Shown piece after piece: positions 9,896 through 22,305 of a stretch of 64,000 bases of DNA. The translations under genes and the position numbers were made by a program. Source of the DNA: Porodaedalea pini (Eukaryota; Basidiomycota; Agaricomycetes; Hymenochaetales; Hymenochaetaceae); assembly GCA_002794775.1 (NCBI GenBank), contig NBAY01000050.1, forward strand, positions 248,001 to 312,000, written 5' to 3'. The notes beneath the pieces were generated by a model. It saw only the letters and a list, made by a program, of their open reading frames with translations. It did not search any database and had not been told where the DNA came from. How positions within the stretch are numbered: position 1 is the first letter of the stretch; every line of letters begins with the position of its first letter.

Positions 9896-12800
9896 GGTTG
9901 GGCATCCCAACCAACCATGATCATAGTCCTCAGGCTCGGTGTTGATGAAGATTGGATGGAGGTGTTGTCAAGGGATTTTGAGTTTACAAGGTGCACCAGG
10001 GTGTTGTCGATAGAACTGTGTGATCACCTTCTTTGCGTTCTCGCCAAAGTCCATCTCAGGCTGCCAAGTTGGTTTGTTGTAGCTGACCCACTTGACGAGG
10101 TACTGTAGCTTCCCTCAGTGTAGGCATGAGTCTAGAACTTCCTCAATCTCGTACTCCTCCTCGTTGTCGACGATGTCAGGCAGCAGCGGTGGTAGTTGCT
10201 TCTGGCTTTCGAAGGATGGTTTGATGGTGGGTTTCAACAGGGCTTCATTGAAGATGAGGTGGACCTTCTTCCATTGCTTGGGGAGTTTGAGCTTGTATGC
10301 ACTTGCTCCAACCTTATCCATGATTTTGAAAGGCCCATACTATTTGTCAGCCAGTTTCTTTGTCGGCAAGTCAGTACTGATGTTACATCTGTCAAGGAAG
10401 ACCTTGTCACTGGTCTTGTACTCCACCAATGCTCCTGCTGTCCAGTCATGGTAATGTTTCATGTCCTCAGCCGCCTTGACCAGGTTGTCCTTTGTGATGC
10501 AATGAGTCTCCTTGATATGCTTTGCAAATTCTTCTGCTGACATGTTAGCAAAGAAGGTTCACGTTGTGTCAAAGCTCAAGGGATGATGTCCAGTATTCAC
10601 ATAGAAGGGGGACATCTTCATCGCCAAGTGTTTGTGGTTGTTGTATGCGAACTCTGCAAGAGAGAGCCAGTCCTTCCAGTCTGATTGCCAATGGTTAACA
10701 AAGAGTTGAAGGTACTGTTCAAGCTCTTGGTTAACACATTCTGTCTGACCATCTGTCTGTGGGTGGTATGCTGTTGATGGGTTTCCTTCTATGTGCAGGA
10801 GTTTATACAGCTGCTTCATCATCGAGGCATCAAACTGCGTGCCATGGTCATGGATGATCTTCTTGGGTAGACCATGCAGACAAAAGAGGTGATCCTGGTA
10901 CAGTTGAGCCATGCCTTCAGCCAAAAGCTTCATTGTCATCGGGATCACATGTATCTGCTTTGAGAATCTATCCATGAAGACACAGATAGCATTGTGCCCT
11001 TTCGAGTCTGGAAGTTCTCTGATGAGATCAACCATGATGATCTCCCAAGGACCCTCTAGTACCACATTCAGGTGGAGTGGTCTTGACCTTGATGCTCTAA
11101 GTGCCTTTGTCCATTGGCATCAGTTGCAGCCTCAGACATATGACCTTACATCTGAGAACATCGAGGCCCACCAAAAGTCATGACACATGATTTCCACCAT
11201 TTTTGATGCTCCTGGATGTCCAGCCAGGATGGAGTCATGGAACTCCCATAACACTGATTCCTTCAATGTCAACGGAACATATACCTTCTCTTTCTTTTGC
11301 CACAGCCTATCATCCTCTGTCAGCCCCATCGGCCTCTCTGACTCGGCCTGCGCCCTCTGCGCTTCACCCACTCAGTCCAACACCTCATCATGTGACGTCC
11401 TCACCACTCCACGATTTAACCACTTCTCCTTGATGAACATGACGCCATTGTTGTCATCCTTGCCTTCATCGTATCCTGCCTTGCACGACAGCAGGTCCAC
11501 CTTGCCCATCATCTTTCCTGACTTGTGCTCGAGGTGGAAGTCAAATTCCTCAAGCTCTGTTTGCCAGTGAGTTTGATGATAGCTCAGCTTCTGCGCCGAC
11601 CTGAAATACGTGAGGTTGGCATGATCAGATCAGATCTCAATCTTGTGATGGGTGCTGAGAAGGTACTGTCTCCACTCCTTGAGTGCCAAAATAATTGTGA
11701 GCATCTCCTTGTTGTAGATCTTGTAGTTTTGTTCCACTGGTAGGAGCGCCTCTGACCAGTAGGTGATTACCCTCCACTTGCCTTCCTGCTTCTGCAACAA
11801 CACACCTCTGAGTGCAAAGTTCAACGAGTCTGCCTCTATGCAGAAAGGGCCCTTGTTGTTAGCGATCACCAGGACTGGAGGTGAGCTGAGGCAACACTTC
11901 AGCTCCTTGAATGCTTCCTGCTGTTCGGTCTCCCATGCCCAGCCCTTTTTTCTCATTAGTGACATTAGCAGTTGGACCGCCTTGCTGTAGTCCTTGATAA
12001 ATCACCTCAGCCAATTGCCCATGCTGAGGAACTTCTGAAGTTCCTTCAGGTTGCATGGAGCGGGCCAGCTAGTGATTGCTTCTGTCTTTGCTGGGTCAGC
12101 CTTAAGTTTGCCTTTACCGATGATGTGACTGAGATATTTAATGACTTTGACATTGAACTCACATTTCTCTGGTTTCAGGTAGAGGCCATTTTCTTGAAGG
12201 ATCTGAAGTATGCATCTTGATGTCTCGATGTGTTCCTTGATGGTTTCTGAGAGGATCAGGATGTCATCGAGGTAAACAATGATCAGGTTTGCATAGATCA
12301 GATCTTTGAAGATGTGGTTGATGAATGCCTGGAATGTTGCCGGTGCATTGCAGAGACAAAAGAACATCACCATCGGTTCAAAAAGACCCATGTTCATGTG
12401 GAAAGCTGCCTTCCACTTGTTGCCTTTGTGGATCTGGATATTGTAGTATCCCCATCATAAGTCAAGCTTCGTGATGAACTTCACTTTCTTGACCTTGTCG
12501 ACTAAGTGTTGATGAGGGGGAGAGGGTACTTATTCTTTATTGTGCTCTCATTGAGTTTCCAATAATCCTGGATTGGCTGTAAGGACTTGTTGGCCTTCTT
12601 GATGAAGAAGAAGGGTGACACCATTGGTAAGATTGACTTTCGTATGTGGCCTGACTTCAAATTCTCCTCGAGGAAATCCTTCAACAACTGCTGTTCTGTC
12701 AGTGTCAGCAGATAGATCTTACAGTCGCTAGGTTTGAAGTTGGGTTTCAGGTCAATGACATGGTCACAGGGGTGGTGTTCCAGCAGCTTCTTGAATCCCT

Positions 12801-13330
12801 TCTCTGAGAAGACGTCGGCATAGTTGTCAAGATATGCGGGCCAGGACACCTTGTCCATTCGCACCTCCCACACCCTCCTCATCTCTTCCACCTCACTCTC
12901 CTTTATCATGCACTCAGTCGGACAGTGGGTGAATTCAATCAAACCTGCTGACCAGTCAATCTCTGGGTTGTGTCTCCAAAGCCAGTTGTACCCTAGGAAG
13001 ATGTTCGATGATGCTAATGATGTTACCACAAGGATGATCCTCTCCTTGTGATGGCTGATCATGAGCTTGACATTGACATATCCCTTGATTAATCCAGCCT
13101 CGTTGTGCATGCTGTCAGTGTTGAGCACTGCAAGGGGCCTAATATAGTGCTTGGTCTCCAACTTGTATCATTTGACAAACCCTATGTTGATACACAATCC
13201 CATGCACCCTAAATCTACAAGAGCATGTGCATCCACCTCTTTTGTTTTGCCCTCCACGCTATATCCGACATTCAGGAGGAGGTCCAGCTGGTGTCCACCA
13301 GTTCCCCTCATGAACAGTTGCTCGTATTTC
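9896..13330 (-). pseudogene. Element B pol remnants (PR, RT, RNase H, IN, chromodomain)
   Basis: On the minus strand the protease site reads ALVDLGCMG (about 13200-13225), where the family has DSG or DTG, so the active site is lost. RT spans roughly 12000-12560 and keeps VYLDDIL. RNase H is at 11630-11965. Integrase is at about 10559-11371, with a finger region followed by MVDLIRELPDS, IHDHGTQFDAS and TDGQTECVNQE. The chromodomain (KLQYLVKWVSYNKPTW) is at about 10060-10125, separated from the integrase tail by a TGA. Many frameshifts and stops. Confidence 0.85.
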
Positions 13331-13399
13331 TTGTTTTTGTTTACACTGGTGGGGGCTTCATAATCAGAACAGTCATCGACGTTGTCGTGCTGGAAAGTG

Positions 13400-14740
13400 T
13401 AATGAAATAAAACAGTGTAATATTCACAATCACAATTTCCACTGAGTCAGTTGGACTTGTCTTGAGTCAAACATCTTCTCAGGTTGTCGAGAGGCTGAGA
13501 TGTATGTTATTTAGTTTCTAAAGTGTCAGATAGCAGTTAGCTCTAGATCTTCTAGAGCTCAGATTTCTCAGATAATTTCACTAAGTGCTCAAGCCAGGTG
13601 CTCAAGCTAAGTACACGTCAATGTAATACGTAATGAATGCTAAACTACTGCGTTAGTTGCTTAAGCCCCTTACTTAAGCTTTACTATACGAGTCAGTCTT
13701 AACACACAATAAGATCAGTAAATTTGCTAGTTGCTTAAGCCTTGCACTTAAGCTCTTACTAAACAAGTCAGACTAATCACACAATAAATCACAAGTAAAT
13801 TCGTTGTATTGTGGGGGGGCTAGGCCCTCGTTATATAGACTACAGTGGTATATTTATAGATTTGGTAACTATGGTGACTAAGTTCTAGAACCTTCTCTGA
13901 TATTCTAACATATTCCATCAATAATCTATACTGTTCCATGCAATTCCATCAGGGTTCTATAACATTCCCTGACCTTCTAATTCTTCCATAACCTTCTTTG
14001 TGCTTCCATTTGTCTGCTAAATGGCTTGGCTGATCTTTTCTTCTATGGATCAGCACTAATGACAGAGAATTCATGACTGCGCTTCCATTACTCGGTGAGT
14101 TCCTGAAAACAACTCCGTCTTTGCATGCATCTGCATGGACTGACAATATTGAGAAAATTGTACTTGTTAAATACTGGTTTCTGTCTTCATATTCACTAAT
14201 TACCAGCAATCTGCCATGCCATCACTCTATCTTCTAAACATTAATGCTCTTTGCTCTATGCTACATGACTGCTTGGCTGAGTTATGGTCTAGACCACTCC
14301 AGCCATCTAATGAGGTTCCATTATGTATAAGGTATGAGTCATCAGATTACTTATTACACACACATTTTGACATTGTGATCAGAATTATGGTGGAAGTTTC
14401 TATAGAAGTCCACATGTCCCCTCCTGACTTGGGTTCGCCTTCTGAGTGTGTCTTTCTTTCTTTCTTTCTTTGTATTGTTTTTGTTATATCTGACTCTCTG
14501 AATCATATGCATAGGGATTCCCTTCACCACTTGGATGTCTAGAATTACTGTGCTTGCTTTAGTGTAGTGAATGTGATTAAGAATCCTAATATCATAGTTG
14601 CATAATTTGATCTCAAACAGGCACTGCACCTGACAACGTCATTAGCATCTAGGTATTGTACAGACGGTTGACTATATTTTATTGAGTCCAGATTTGAAGC
14701 CCCTTGTCCTTCTTGGTCAGTCACCCTGATGGCTACACCT
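13400..14740. other. Non-gag/pol insert inside element B, with an LTR-like block
   Basis: This segment separates the protease from the gag zinc knuckle. The block 13505-13910 begins TGTTA and ends TAACA, and on the minus strand starts TGTTAGAATATCAGAGAAGG, which looks like the start of a retrotransposon LTR. A TATA-like TATATAACGAGG is at about 13830-13843 on that strand. The flanks (ATGTA and TATTC) do not form a target duplication. The rest to 14740 I do not recognise. It includes a (TTTC)n microsatellite at 14453-14471. Confidence 0.4.
14453..14471. repeat. (TTTC)n microsatellite
   Basis: About five consecutive TTTC units. Confidence 0.9.
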
Positions 14741-15960
14741 GACCACTTGCAAAATCCTGTGAGTCGATGACCTCTTCATCATCATCTTTCTCCTCCACAT
14801 AGTCCTCCACCATTGACCTCCGAGTGTCTACGACTTCCTCAAAGGCCGATTCCTTCATCATACCCAGTTTGTCAGCGAGGAGGTGATGCTTGCTTGGCAC
14901 CATCATCTACAGCATGCACTGCACAATCATCTTCCCTTGTGGGCACTTGTCCTTAAAGTGACCCAGCTGGCCACAGATCCAGCATGCCTGTTGTTATTGC
15001 ACCTCATTCATCAAGATGTCCATTAGCTGGCCAGCGCCTCTGAAGGTGATGCCAGTTGCATTGCGCTTGTCGATGTGGGGGGCTGTGATCTGATGGTGAG
15101 CAGGTGGTGCCTGCTGTTGCTGTGGGCATGGTGGAAGTGGAAACACGCAACCTCACTGGATGGCATGGATCTGCTGTTCACCCTGGTCAATCTTGATCAC
15201 CTTCCTCTTCCAGTTGTCATACGTTGTTGAGACCGGTGTCGACCTCAACACTCCACAAACCACCTCAATGTTCATTGTGTGCTTCAGGCGGTTGCAGATG
15301 ATGCTGTCGTCCATTAGGCCCACCCACGTGATGACCACGTCAAGCTTCTGGAAAAACTCATCGGCTGTGAGGTCCTTCTGGACTTTGGTTTGGAACTCTG
15401 CCAGCACTTTCTCCTTTTAGTTTGGATTGTCAAATGAGGTGTCCAGTCATTCCTAGAACCTGGTCCAGCTATCCATGAAACTCATGACACCATTCATTGT
15501 GAATTCCTCAACATAGTTTTGCACCTACATCAACGCATTGCCTCTCTTCAGGTACGAGAGCATGATGTAGATCTTGCTTGCCGACGTCAGGTATCTGCTC
15601 AGGTTTGCTGAGACAAAGAGAAGGACTTCACGCTTGAAGTCCAAGTAGTCATCACCACTGACAAATTCATGTGGCCAGGCGATGTCGATATTGGGGTCGG
15701 GGCGGCACCTTGACCAACTGGGGTGTTCACTGCTTGTGCAGTGAAAATGCCTGCAATGATTGCTGCAATCTTCTCCAGCTGTTGTTGGCTGAAGCTTGTC
15801 AACATCATTGGTTTGGGTGTGGGCGTCGAAGATTCAAAGGGCGTTGGCGGTGATGAGTCTCTGCAGGTTTTGTGGTATGGTCCTGGAGTTGGAGGCAGAA
15901 GGACAGTAGTCATCAATGCTGCAGGTGATGCTGGTGCAGCTGGGGGCCACCTCACTTGTT
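14741..15960 (-). pseudogene. Element B gag remnant
   Basis: The minus strand has a capsid-like segment around 15153-15407 (ADEFFQKLDVVITW, NIEVVCGVL), comparable to ITADQFFQQFD of element A. A CCHC zinc knuckle CWICGQLGHFKDKC lies at about 14943-14987, followed by an acidic tail. A proline-rich N-terminal part is at 15599-15955. Stops and frame changes occur throughout. Confidence 0.75.
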
Positions 15961-16518
15961 TTCTGTCCTTGTTCGTTGAGCACCAGGCCTTTCTGATTTC
16001 ACTGTACCAGATGTCATGTACAATGCTGCTGTTGTTGGTCGCTACATAGCCCAGTTGCTCTGGATCCTAATCTGCCAATGCAGGGAGGGCCCGTCACTGT
16101 TCCTCGGTGAGATCTATCTTGTCTATGATGGCGGGGGTACAGGGACCGGTTGTTTGTTCAAAGCAGGATTATGCCAATGTTGAATGGGTTTGTCGGTGAA
16201 GTTGATGACAAGATGGAAAGATGCAAACAAGATGTCAAATGATAGTGTTGATGACATCTGCACTCATCTGGTTACCCACATCCACGTCAGGTGTGTTCTC
16301 CACCAAAGGGACAGGCAGAGAGCCAGGGTCAGGAAAAGTCAGTTGGAGATGTTACATAATACACAAATGTTCGAAAATGTCCAGGCAGGGTTAAGGGTTG
16401 TCATTTAGGGGGTTTACACATTGAGTCCATTGAGGGGAGTGCTCCTCTAGACCAAGTGAAGGTGAGTTGACAGCGATAATGTACGCTGGGGATGAGCCTG
16501 GGTGGGGTTCTGCTTTTA

Positions 16519-16894
16519 TGTTAGGCAGAGCTTAGGTTGATCTCAAGCAAGGTGGCCTCGGCTAACTTCGACATTGGGAATGCACTGTAACTCAAGTGGG
16601 GACTCAGGACATGTCTTACTCAAGTCTAGGTCATCGTGGAGGTAAGAGGAAAAGCAGAACAGGTGTTCAGATGCGATTCCTCTTCCTTATATACAGTGAT
16701 TACCTCATGAGAACCAGTTGCCTAATTGTCTAAGATTACATAAAGGGAGTAGAATGAAACAAATGAAGGTCAGGTGCAAGGGAGTGTGGGAAATGATTGA
16801 AAAGATGGTTAAATATAATGAAAAGGGAGCGATTAAAGTAAAGGAAAATGGTAAAAGGAAAATAAAATAAAAGGTGAAAGTTCGAGTCCTAACA
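16519..16894 (-). repeat. Element B 5' LTR, 68-bp deletion
   Basis: 376 bp against 444 bp for its partner. The missing bases lie between two direct copies of GGAGGTAAGAGGA, so slippage or recombination between them explains the difference. TATATA is at about 16690. Confidence 0.88.
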
Positions 16895-16899
16895 GTAAT

Positions 16900-18504
16900 A
16901 TGGCTTGAAGATCTTGTTAACGAACTGAAAAAGCAATGAGAGTTCATAATTATGTGTTAGCTACATGTGTTATCATTGTAAAGGTGAGTACACATACCTC
17001 CTTCATAGTTTTCAGTGTACTGTAATGACTTGAAGGGTTGGTCTCACTTGCTACAACTGTGAAATCAAATCCTTCAGTTAAAGCATCTTTCATCCCAGTG
17101 GAACTTGCACTGGGACAACTGCATGATGTCTTTCCATCACAAACTTGCTAGAGAGGCAGGAATTGCTCATCAGCCATACTCAAGATGCAAAGTGTGAATC
17201 CATGCTTTTCATCTTTCTCAATAATGTTGACTTGCTTTACTCCTTTGGTTTCAAAGGTGTGCTTGAAACCGGGAATGTATAGGATGCCAGTCTGATCCAT
17301 ATTGATGACAAGCTGCAGAGTGCATGAAGAAAGTCTTCAACAAGTGCTATCACATAAGATATATAGTTGACTCACTGAAAGTGGGATATCAAAGGCCTTG
17401 ATGATATTGACTAGCTGAAAGAATGTACACTTGCAGATCTCCTCCCAATTCACTGGGATGTGGGCAGCAGCTCGAGTTTCAGCATGTGGGGTCATATTCA
17501 TGACACTTGTGAAGAAGTTCCAAACAAAGAACTGTAAATGAGGGAGGCCATTGTTGAACAGGAGAACAATTGAGTGAGTAGATAACTTACTTCACTGCAT
17601 TTGAACAGCATGTTCTCAATAATGGCCAGGTTTAATTTCTCAATGATGATGAGAATGATACATCAGCCAAGAGTGACTGACAGTGGAACACCATTCATTT
17701 GGAGGCTAGTAAGTGCTGTCTTGATTGTGTCGACAATCTCAGGGTAACATGAAAGGATGCCTGTGCATCCCAAGCCTGTTAGCGAATATTCTCATTTTAT
17801 ATTCTGCATAGTTACTTCAGACCAGTGAGGCGGCTTAGACTTTGGTTCAATCCATTTTTGCATTGTACCTGTGTTATCACTGAGTAATAAAGACCAAGAG
17901 CATACTGATAAGCAATACATACCTTTATGGAGGTGACTGAATAAAGCCAGATGCTCACCTTGTAGTGCTCATGTTGCTTTTGTAGCAGAATGGTCATACT
18001 TCTCAAAATATGTGTTGATGAGTGTCCAGAGGAATGGATGGTAATAGTTTGTCCTCTTGTGTTTGCTCTGGACTGTCCCTCCAAGCCTTCTGTTGCACTT
18101 TGCTTTCCATTTGCTAGTTGCTACATGAGAAACTCTTGCAGTATCAACTTCAGTGCTTGCTGCTTTGCTGACTGAGTTCAATGCAAATTTGACCTGGGAA
18201 AGGTCAGTTAGTTGTGTTGTACAGGAAAGAGAGTGTTAGGACACATGATTTCCTTCTTCTTCTTTTTCTGCCCTCCCTTCCAAGCTCACAGTCTTCCAAC
18301 ATGGAGACGAGTCAGTTCACAGCACCTGGCTGCTTTTGCAGCATCTGTCTTCTCCTTGTAGACCTTCCAAGCATCTGTTCACTTTTGAAGTGTCTTGAAT
18401 GTCTTCCTTGATTGTTTGTTGGCTTCTTCTTTGGTGATTTTCTTGAAGTTGAGTGTCAGTTGACACATTGCCTTACTGCCCTTTTCAGAAGTATTGTCAC
18501 ACAT
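16900..18504 (-). pseudogene. DDE_1 transposase remnant, N-terminal part
   Basis: From an ATG at 18502-18504 the minus strand reads a Lys-rich N-terminus (LTLNFKKITKEEANKQ). It then has HKRTNYYHPFLWTLINTYF (about 18070), the region preceding the helix-turn-helix in this family, and KWIEPKSKPPHWSEVTMQN at about 17830-17890. Next come PEIVDTIKTALTSL and IPVNWEEICKCTFFQLVN, and finally VINMDQTGILYIPGFKHTFE. The aspartate of NMDQTG (codon 17295-17297) is the first catalytic residue. Short introns with GT..AG ends separate several blocks. Stops and frameshifts make it non-functional. Confidence 0.8.
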
Positions 18505-18764
18505 GATTTCACTGATTTTCGTGCCACAAGAGCCTCAAAACACAAACATTTTCATATCTCAACCAAAAGTTGACCTTTTTGTGTCATCTAGGTTGATAAA
18601 TTCATTTTTTTTATCTCATCTTTCATATTTCAACAAGAGTGATAGGAAATAGTCAAAATTGGAGTCCGAAACAGCAAAAATGCTGTTTTTGAACCCATTT
18701 CTCTTGTTCATTTTTTCCTGCACTCAGACTTCACTGTACAGTGCTCCAGACCAGCACAGAGTTC

Positions 18765-19263
18765 CAGTATTAGTCTATTATGAACTTACAGACTGATTTT
18801 GAGATGTATTGTGAGGTAGATGTGCTGAATTGGTGCATGCCTAAAACACACAAATACCCTCTGTTTCTGCAAGCCCCCCAGCCCCCAGGAAAAATTCTTC
18901 TCAACTAATTTCATGCATGTAAATTCATTCAAAGTGTATTGGAACAGATTTGAGTGGCATCCATGGATACAGGCTTGCTTCATGAATCAGGGATATGTTC
19001 ACAAGAATAGTGCATACAGTCAGAATCTGGTACTCAATTCAGCTCACTGGTTGATGCTAGAGCCCTGGATGCTGCTCAAATCTGTTCCAGTACACTTTGA
19101 ATGAATTTACATGCATGAAATTAGTTGAGAAGAATTTTTCCTGGGGGCTGGGGGCTTGCAGAAACAGAGGGTATTTGTGTGTTTTAGGCATGCACCAATT
19201 CAGCACATCTACCTCACAATACATCTCAAAATCAGTCTGTAAATTCATAATAGACTAATACTG
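18765..19263. repeat. ~500-bp palindromic (foldback/MITE-like) element
   Basis: A left arm of about 200 bp (18765-18966) is repeated as reverse complement at about 19062-19263, with a loop of roughly 95 bp. Ends read CAGTATTAGTCTATTATGAA and its complement. Arm identity is very high. I see no clear target duplication. The right end touches the first base of the element C LTR. No coding capacity beyond shadow frames. Confidence 0.85.
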
Positions 19264-20094
19264 TGTAGCAATTAACCATCGCCTACATGCCAGCCAAGTC
19301 TTTCTCCCTTCACTTACACTACTCCTTTGACTCCCTTTACCGGCCGCCGAACATTACCATTTATTCATTCATAATCGGCAACCGACTCGTTATTACAATT
19401 TTTGGTATGGACACGATCAGACGGATGGATGTCGTACAAACTCAATCAGCACATGGATGACCGACTCTCGTGGGCACAGGTGGAAAGAATTAGGCGAGTA
19501 GGACAAGGACATGGGATATGGGTGTGCAGTGGTGGGAAACAAGAGAGCAGGTTGGGCACTACAACATCACTCCACAACAATTGGCTGCGTGATGTGTGCA
19601 GGCTGATTGCCGACTCACCTTCACAACCATTCACACAGACTCGGCCGAGTCCTGCACCACTTCCTCTGCTTCAGTTTAGTATAAATTTGCAGTAGTTTGC
19701 AGAGATAGAGATATAGAGATAGGGAGATACAAGACAAGTACAGACAGTCCCCTCTCCACCTCTAGACCACAATCTACTACATGCATTACTACGCACTACT
19801 CACCTGACTCTCACTCTGAAAACAAGTATACATCAACTCTGTCACTGACTCTCAGAACTCCATCATCCAATCACCGAGTGCCCTCAGCCACTGTCATAAG
19901 TGCCGATTCTGCCCACCCAAGTCTTGGTCCAACTGGAATCCCGCATGTATCTGTATCACTGAGTCTTCATATCTTGAACCTTGCTCTACTTAGGTTGTCC
20001 CTCTTGATATACCGAGTCACCACAGTCCCCCTTGGGTCGATCACGAGCCATAGCCCAAATCACCCTTTGGATTAGAAGAGTCTGCACCCCTACA
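19264..20094 (+). repeat. Element C 5' LTR
   Basis: 831 bp, starts TGTAGC and ends CCCTACA. Homologous to 32304-33140 and, reversed, to 34399-35222. A TATA-like AGTATAAATT lies at about 19677-19687. Confidence 0.88.
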
Positions 20095-20096
20095 CA

Positions 20097-20113
20097 TTGG
20101 AGCCCACCATGAG
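20097..20113 (+). promoter_or_regulatory. Probable primer-binding site of element C
   Basis: TTGGAGCCCACCATGAG begins two bases after the LTR. TGG complements the CCA end of a tRNA, as expected for a PBS. I cannot say which tRNA. Confidence 0.5.
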
Positions 20114-20650
20114 GGGGACAAGGTGCCTCACCTAAGCATCAGGTCAACATCTGAAGCTCCTCAACACTCTATGCACATACAAGCAAAGGTTCAGGAAGAA
20201 CCAAGCAACCTACCACCACCACCCAGAGGATGAGGCTGAGGAAGACCAAGAGGACATCCACCAACCACAGCCACTCCTCAGATCTTATACGCTCCCAGAG
20301 AAGCATCCTCATCACCATTTCGCCGATCAGGAACCACCAACCCAGAAAACACACTTCAGGACACCAAGCAACAACAGCCACCCTCAGTAACCAAACCAGG
20401 GCTCACACAAGAACGAGGATGATCAGTCGAACCTAGAAGGATCCTACCTGATCACATCAAAACACCGATATCACTTCGTATCCCAGGAAGCTTTGTAACT
20501 GGCAACAGGTCACATTTCAGCATCGCCAGTACACCACTTGGTCAGCAGATACAAAGACCCAGGGGAACACCCAAAAGCGAGAAAAAGAACCCAGGCCTTG
20601 AAGGATACAGGAGTCCAACAAGGGAACAAAGTCACTCCAGATCTGAAGAA

Positions 20651-22305
20651 GTGGTCAGGAGACTGGTATCACCAGGACCACGAGAGTTGGCAACACCATA
20701 TCGAAACCAGTTACTTGGATCGTTGTCACCCACAAGACCAGGGTCACCACTTAATTGGGGCAGACAAGCCATCAGAAGATGGATCGACGAACCTCTGATT
20801 CAAACAGGAGGACCAATAGAAGTACCAACAGAACAAAACTCTGAACCTGAGAATCCTACCCCCGACCAAGAAGAACAATCAACCCCAGAATCACCACAGA
20901 ATCGGTCCGAGACATCGGAGGAAGATCTGGTCCCACCACCACCACCACCACCAACTCCAGAAGGATCAATACCTGTTGCGATATCAAGGATTGCGGACCC
21001 ATACCCGGAAACTTGCCCTTTGACTCTGGAACAGCCGAGAAGGACACCAACTCCACCCTCACGCGTACCCACACCAGCTCCGCCGACTCTCCATATCATG
21101 GCACCACCAATAGTCAGAGCAGTCATGGCTAATTCTACCACACAAGGATTGAGCCAAGGACCTTCACAAGCCCCACCAACGGCACCACCAACGCAACCCA
21201 TACCCAATGTAGCCAATCCTCTTCCAGACCTCGCCGAGTCCAGAAATCTCCCGATCACTGGACCAAACCCTCCAGTTCCAGGAGCGACAATGCCAAACAG
21301 ACACAACAAATGAGCACCAGCAATGAACGCTGATGTAGAACCAGAAGGGATCCCGCAATTCTTTGAAGAGGTTAACATCTTAGGATCAAATGCAGGAATC
21401 ACCAATCTACAGAAAATCAATTGGGCATGTTACTACGCACCGGTATGCAAGGAGTTACTATGGTTGACTCTCCCACAGGCACGACAGAATGATTTTGCGT
21501 CATTCAAAACAGCCACCCTGGGCTTCTATCCAGTGGCAACGATAAGATACACTTACAGAGATCTAATCAATTTTGTCGCTGAGAATTCCAACAAGGTTTT
21601 GATGAGCACAGCTGCCCTGGGAGAATACCATCGAAGTTTTATGCATATTACATCATATCTAGTTCAAGAAGGAGTCATTTCGGATCTAGATCAAAAGCAG
21701 TTCTATCGAGAAGGTCTAAACCAGCTCACCAATCAGCATCTTGAACAACAACTTCGGTTGGTTGACTTTCGACACCCAGCGGGCGTTCCTTGGGATATAC
21801 TGGTACTATACAATGAACTTGACCGACTTATAGCAGGAGGAGTCCTAGTAACTGGTCCTGGTGCACAGCAAGGATACACAGTACTGCAGTATGGAACATT
21901 CAGGATACCCACAGCACCTCCATATTTTACTCAGCAACATGTCACTGCAGCATCTGGACCATGCGCACTGACCCCCATCAAACGAGAGGACTCAGAACTG
22001 AGCCTGCTCACATGCATGGTATTGGACTTACAAGCTGAGATACAGGATCTCCGAGGCAAAAGGAAGGAGGATTATTGAAGGCGAGACTACGAGGATCAGT
22101 ACACTCGAGATCGGCCATATGCCCACAACAAACCATGGGAGTACCAGCGACCCGACGATTACGGATGGCCACATGAAGAATACAGGGCACCACAAAGAGG
22201 CCCACCTCCAGTCAGAAATATGCAGGTAAGGAGTACAGGACCCCAAATGTGTGCAATGTGCCACAGCACCACACACCTATTCAGGGACTGTACAATCAAT
22301 ATGTA
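20651..22305 (+). pseudogene. Element C gag with zinc knuckle
   Basis: A Pro-rich N-terminal part (with a (CCA)n tract at 20931-20955 encoding polyproline) runs in frame through a TGA at 21311-21313 into MNADVEPEGIPQF. A capsid-like part follows (CKELLWLTLPQARQNDFASF). A second TGA at 22076-22078 is followed in the same frame by RRDYEDQYTRDRP and a CCHC knuckle CAMCHSTTHLFRDC (about 22250-22291), then a TAG. The translation start upstream of 20651 is uncertain. Confidence 0.75.

Larger units (their letters stand above)
9437..16894 (-). mobile_element. Element B: full-length but degenerate Ty3/gypsy chromovirus
   Basis: LTRs at 9437-9880 and 16519-16894 flank gag- and pol-derived sequence on the minus strand. 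GTAAT occurs immediately outside both ends (9432-9436 and 16895-16899). All domains can be followed, but they are broken by many stops and by Arg-to-Cys/His type changes, so it is older than element A. About 1.3 kb between gag and protease (13400-14740) is not gag/pol and contains an LTR-like block. Confidence 0.92.
985..18504 (-). mobile_element. Pogo-like DDE_1 (Tc1/mariner superfamily) transposon gene, split by two LTR elements
   Basis: One transposase gene runs from about 18504 down to 985 on the minus strand, in three pieces: 16900-18504, 9321-9436 and 985-1891. The gaps are exactly elements B (9437-16894) and A (1892-9320), each with a 5-bp target duplication. Removing them with one copy of each duplication makes the flanking coding sequence continuous at both sites. 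The order HTH region, NMDQTG, YIDVYPVH, QPADVGL is that of the DDE_1 family. Introns and many stops are present, so it is dead. I could not identify terminal inverted repeats of the transposon itself. Confidence 0.85.

Noticed and set aside
20800..21420. 206-residue minus-strand frame
   Set aside because: It is the reverse of element C gag; Pro/Ala-rich sequence leaves the opposite strand open.
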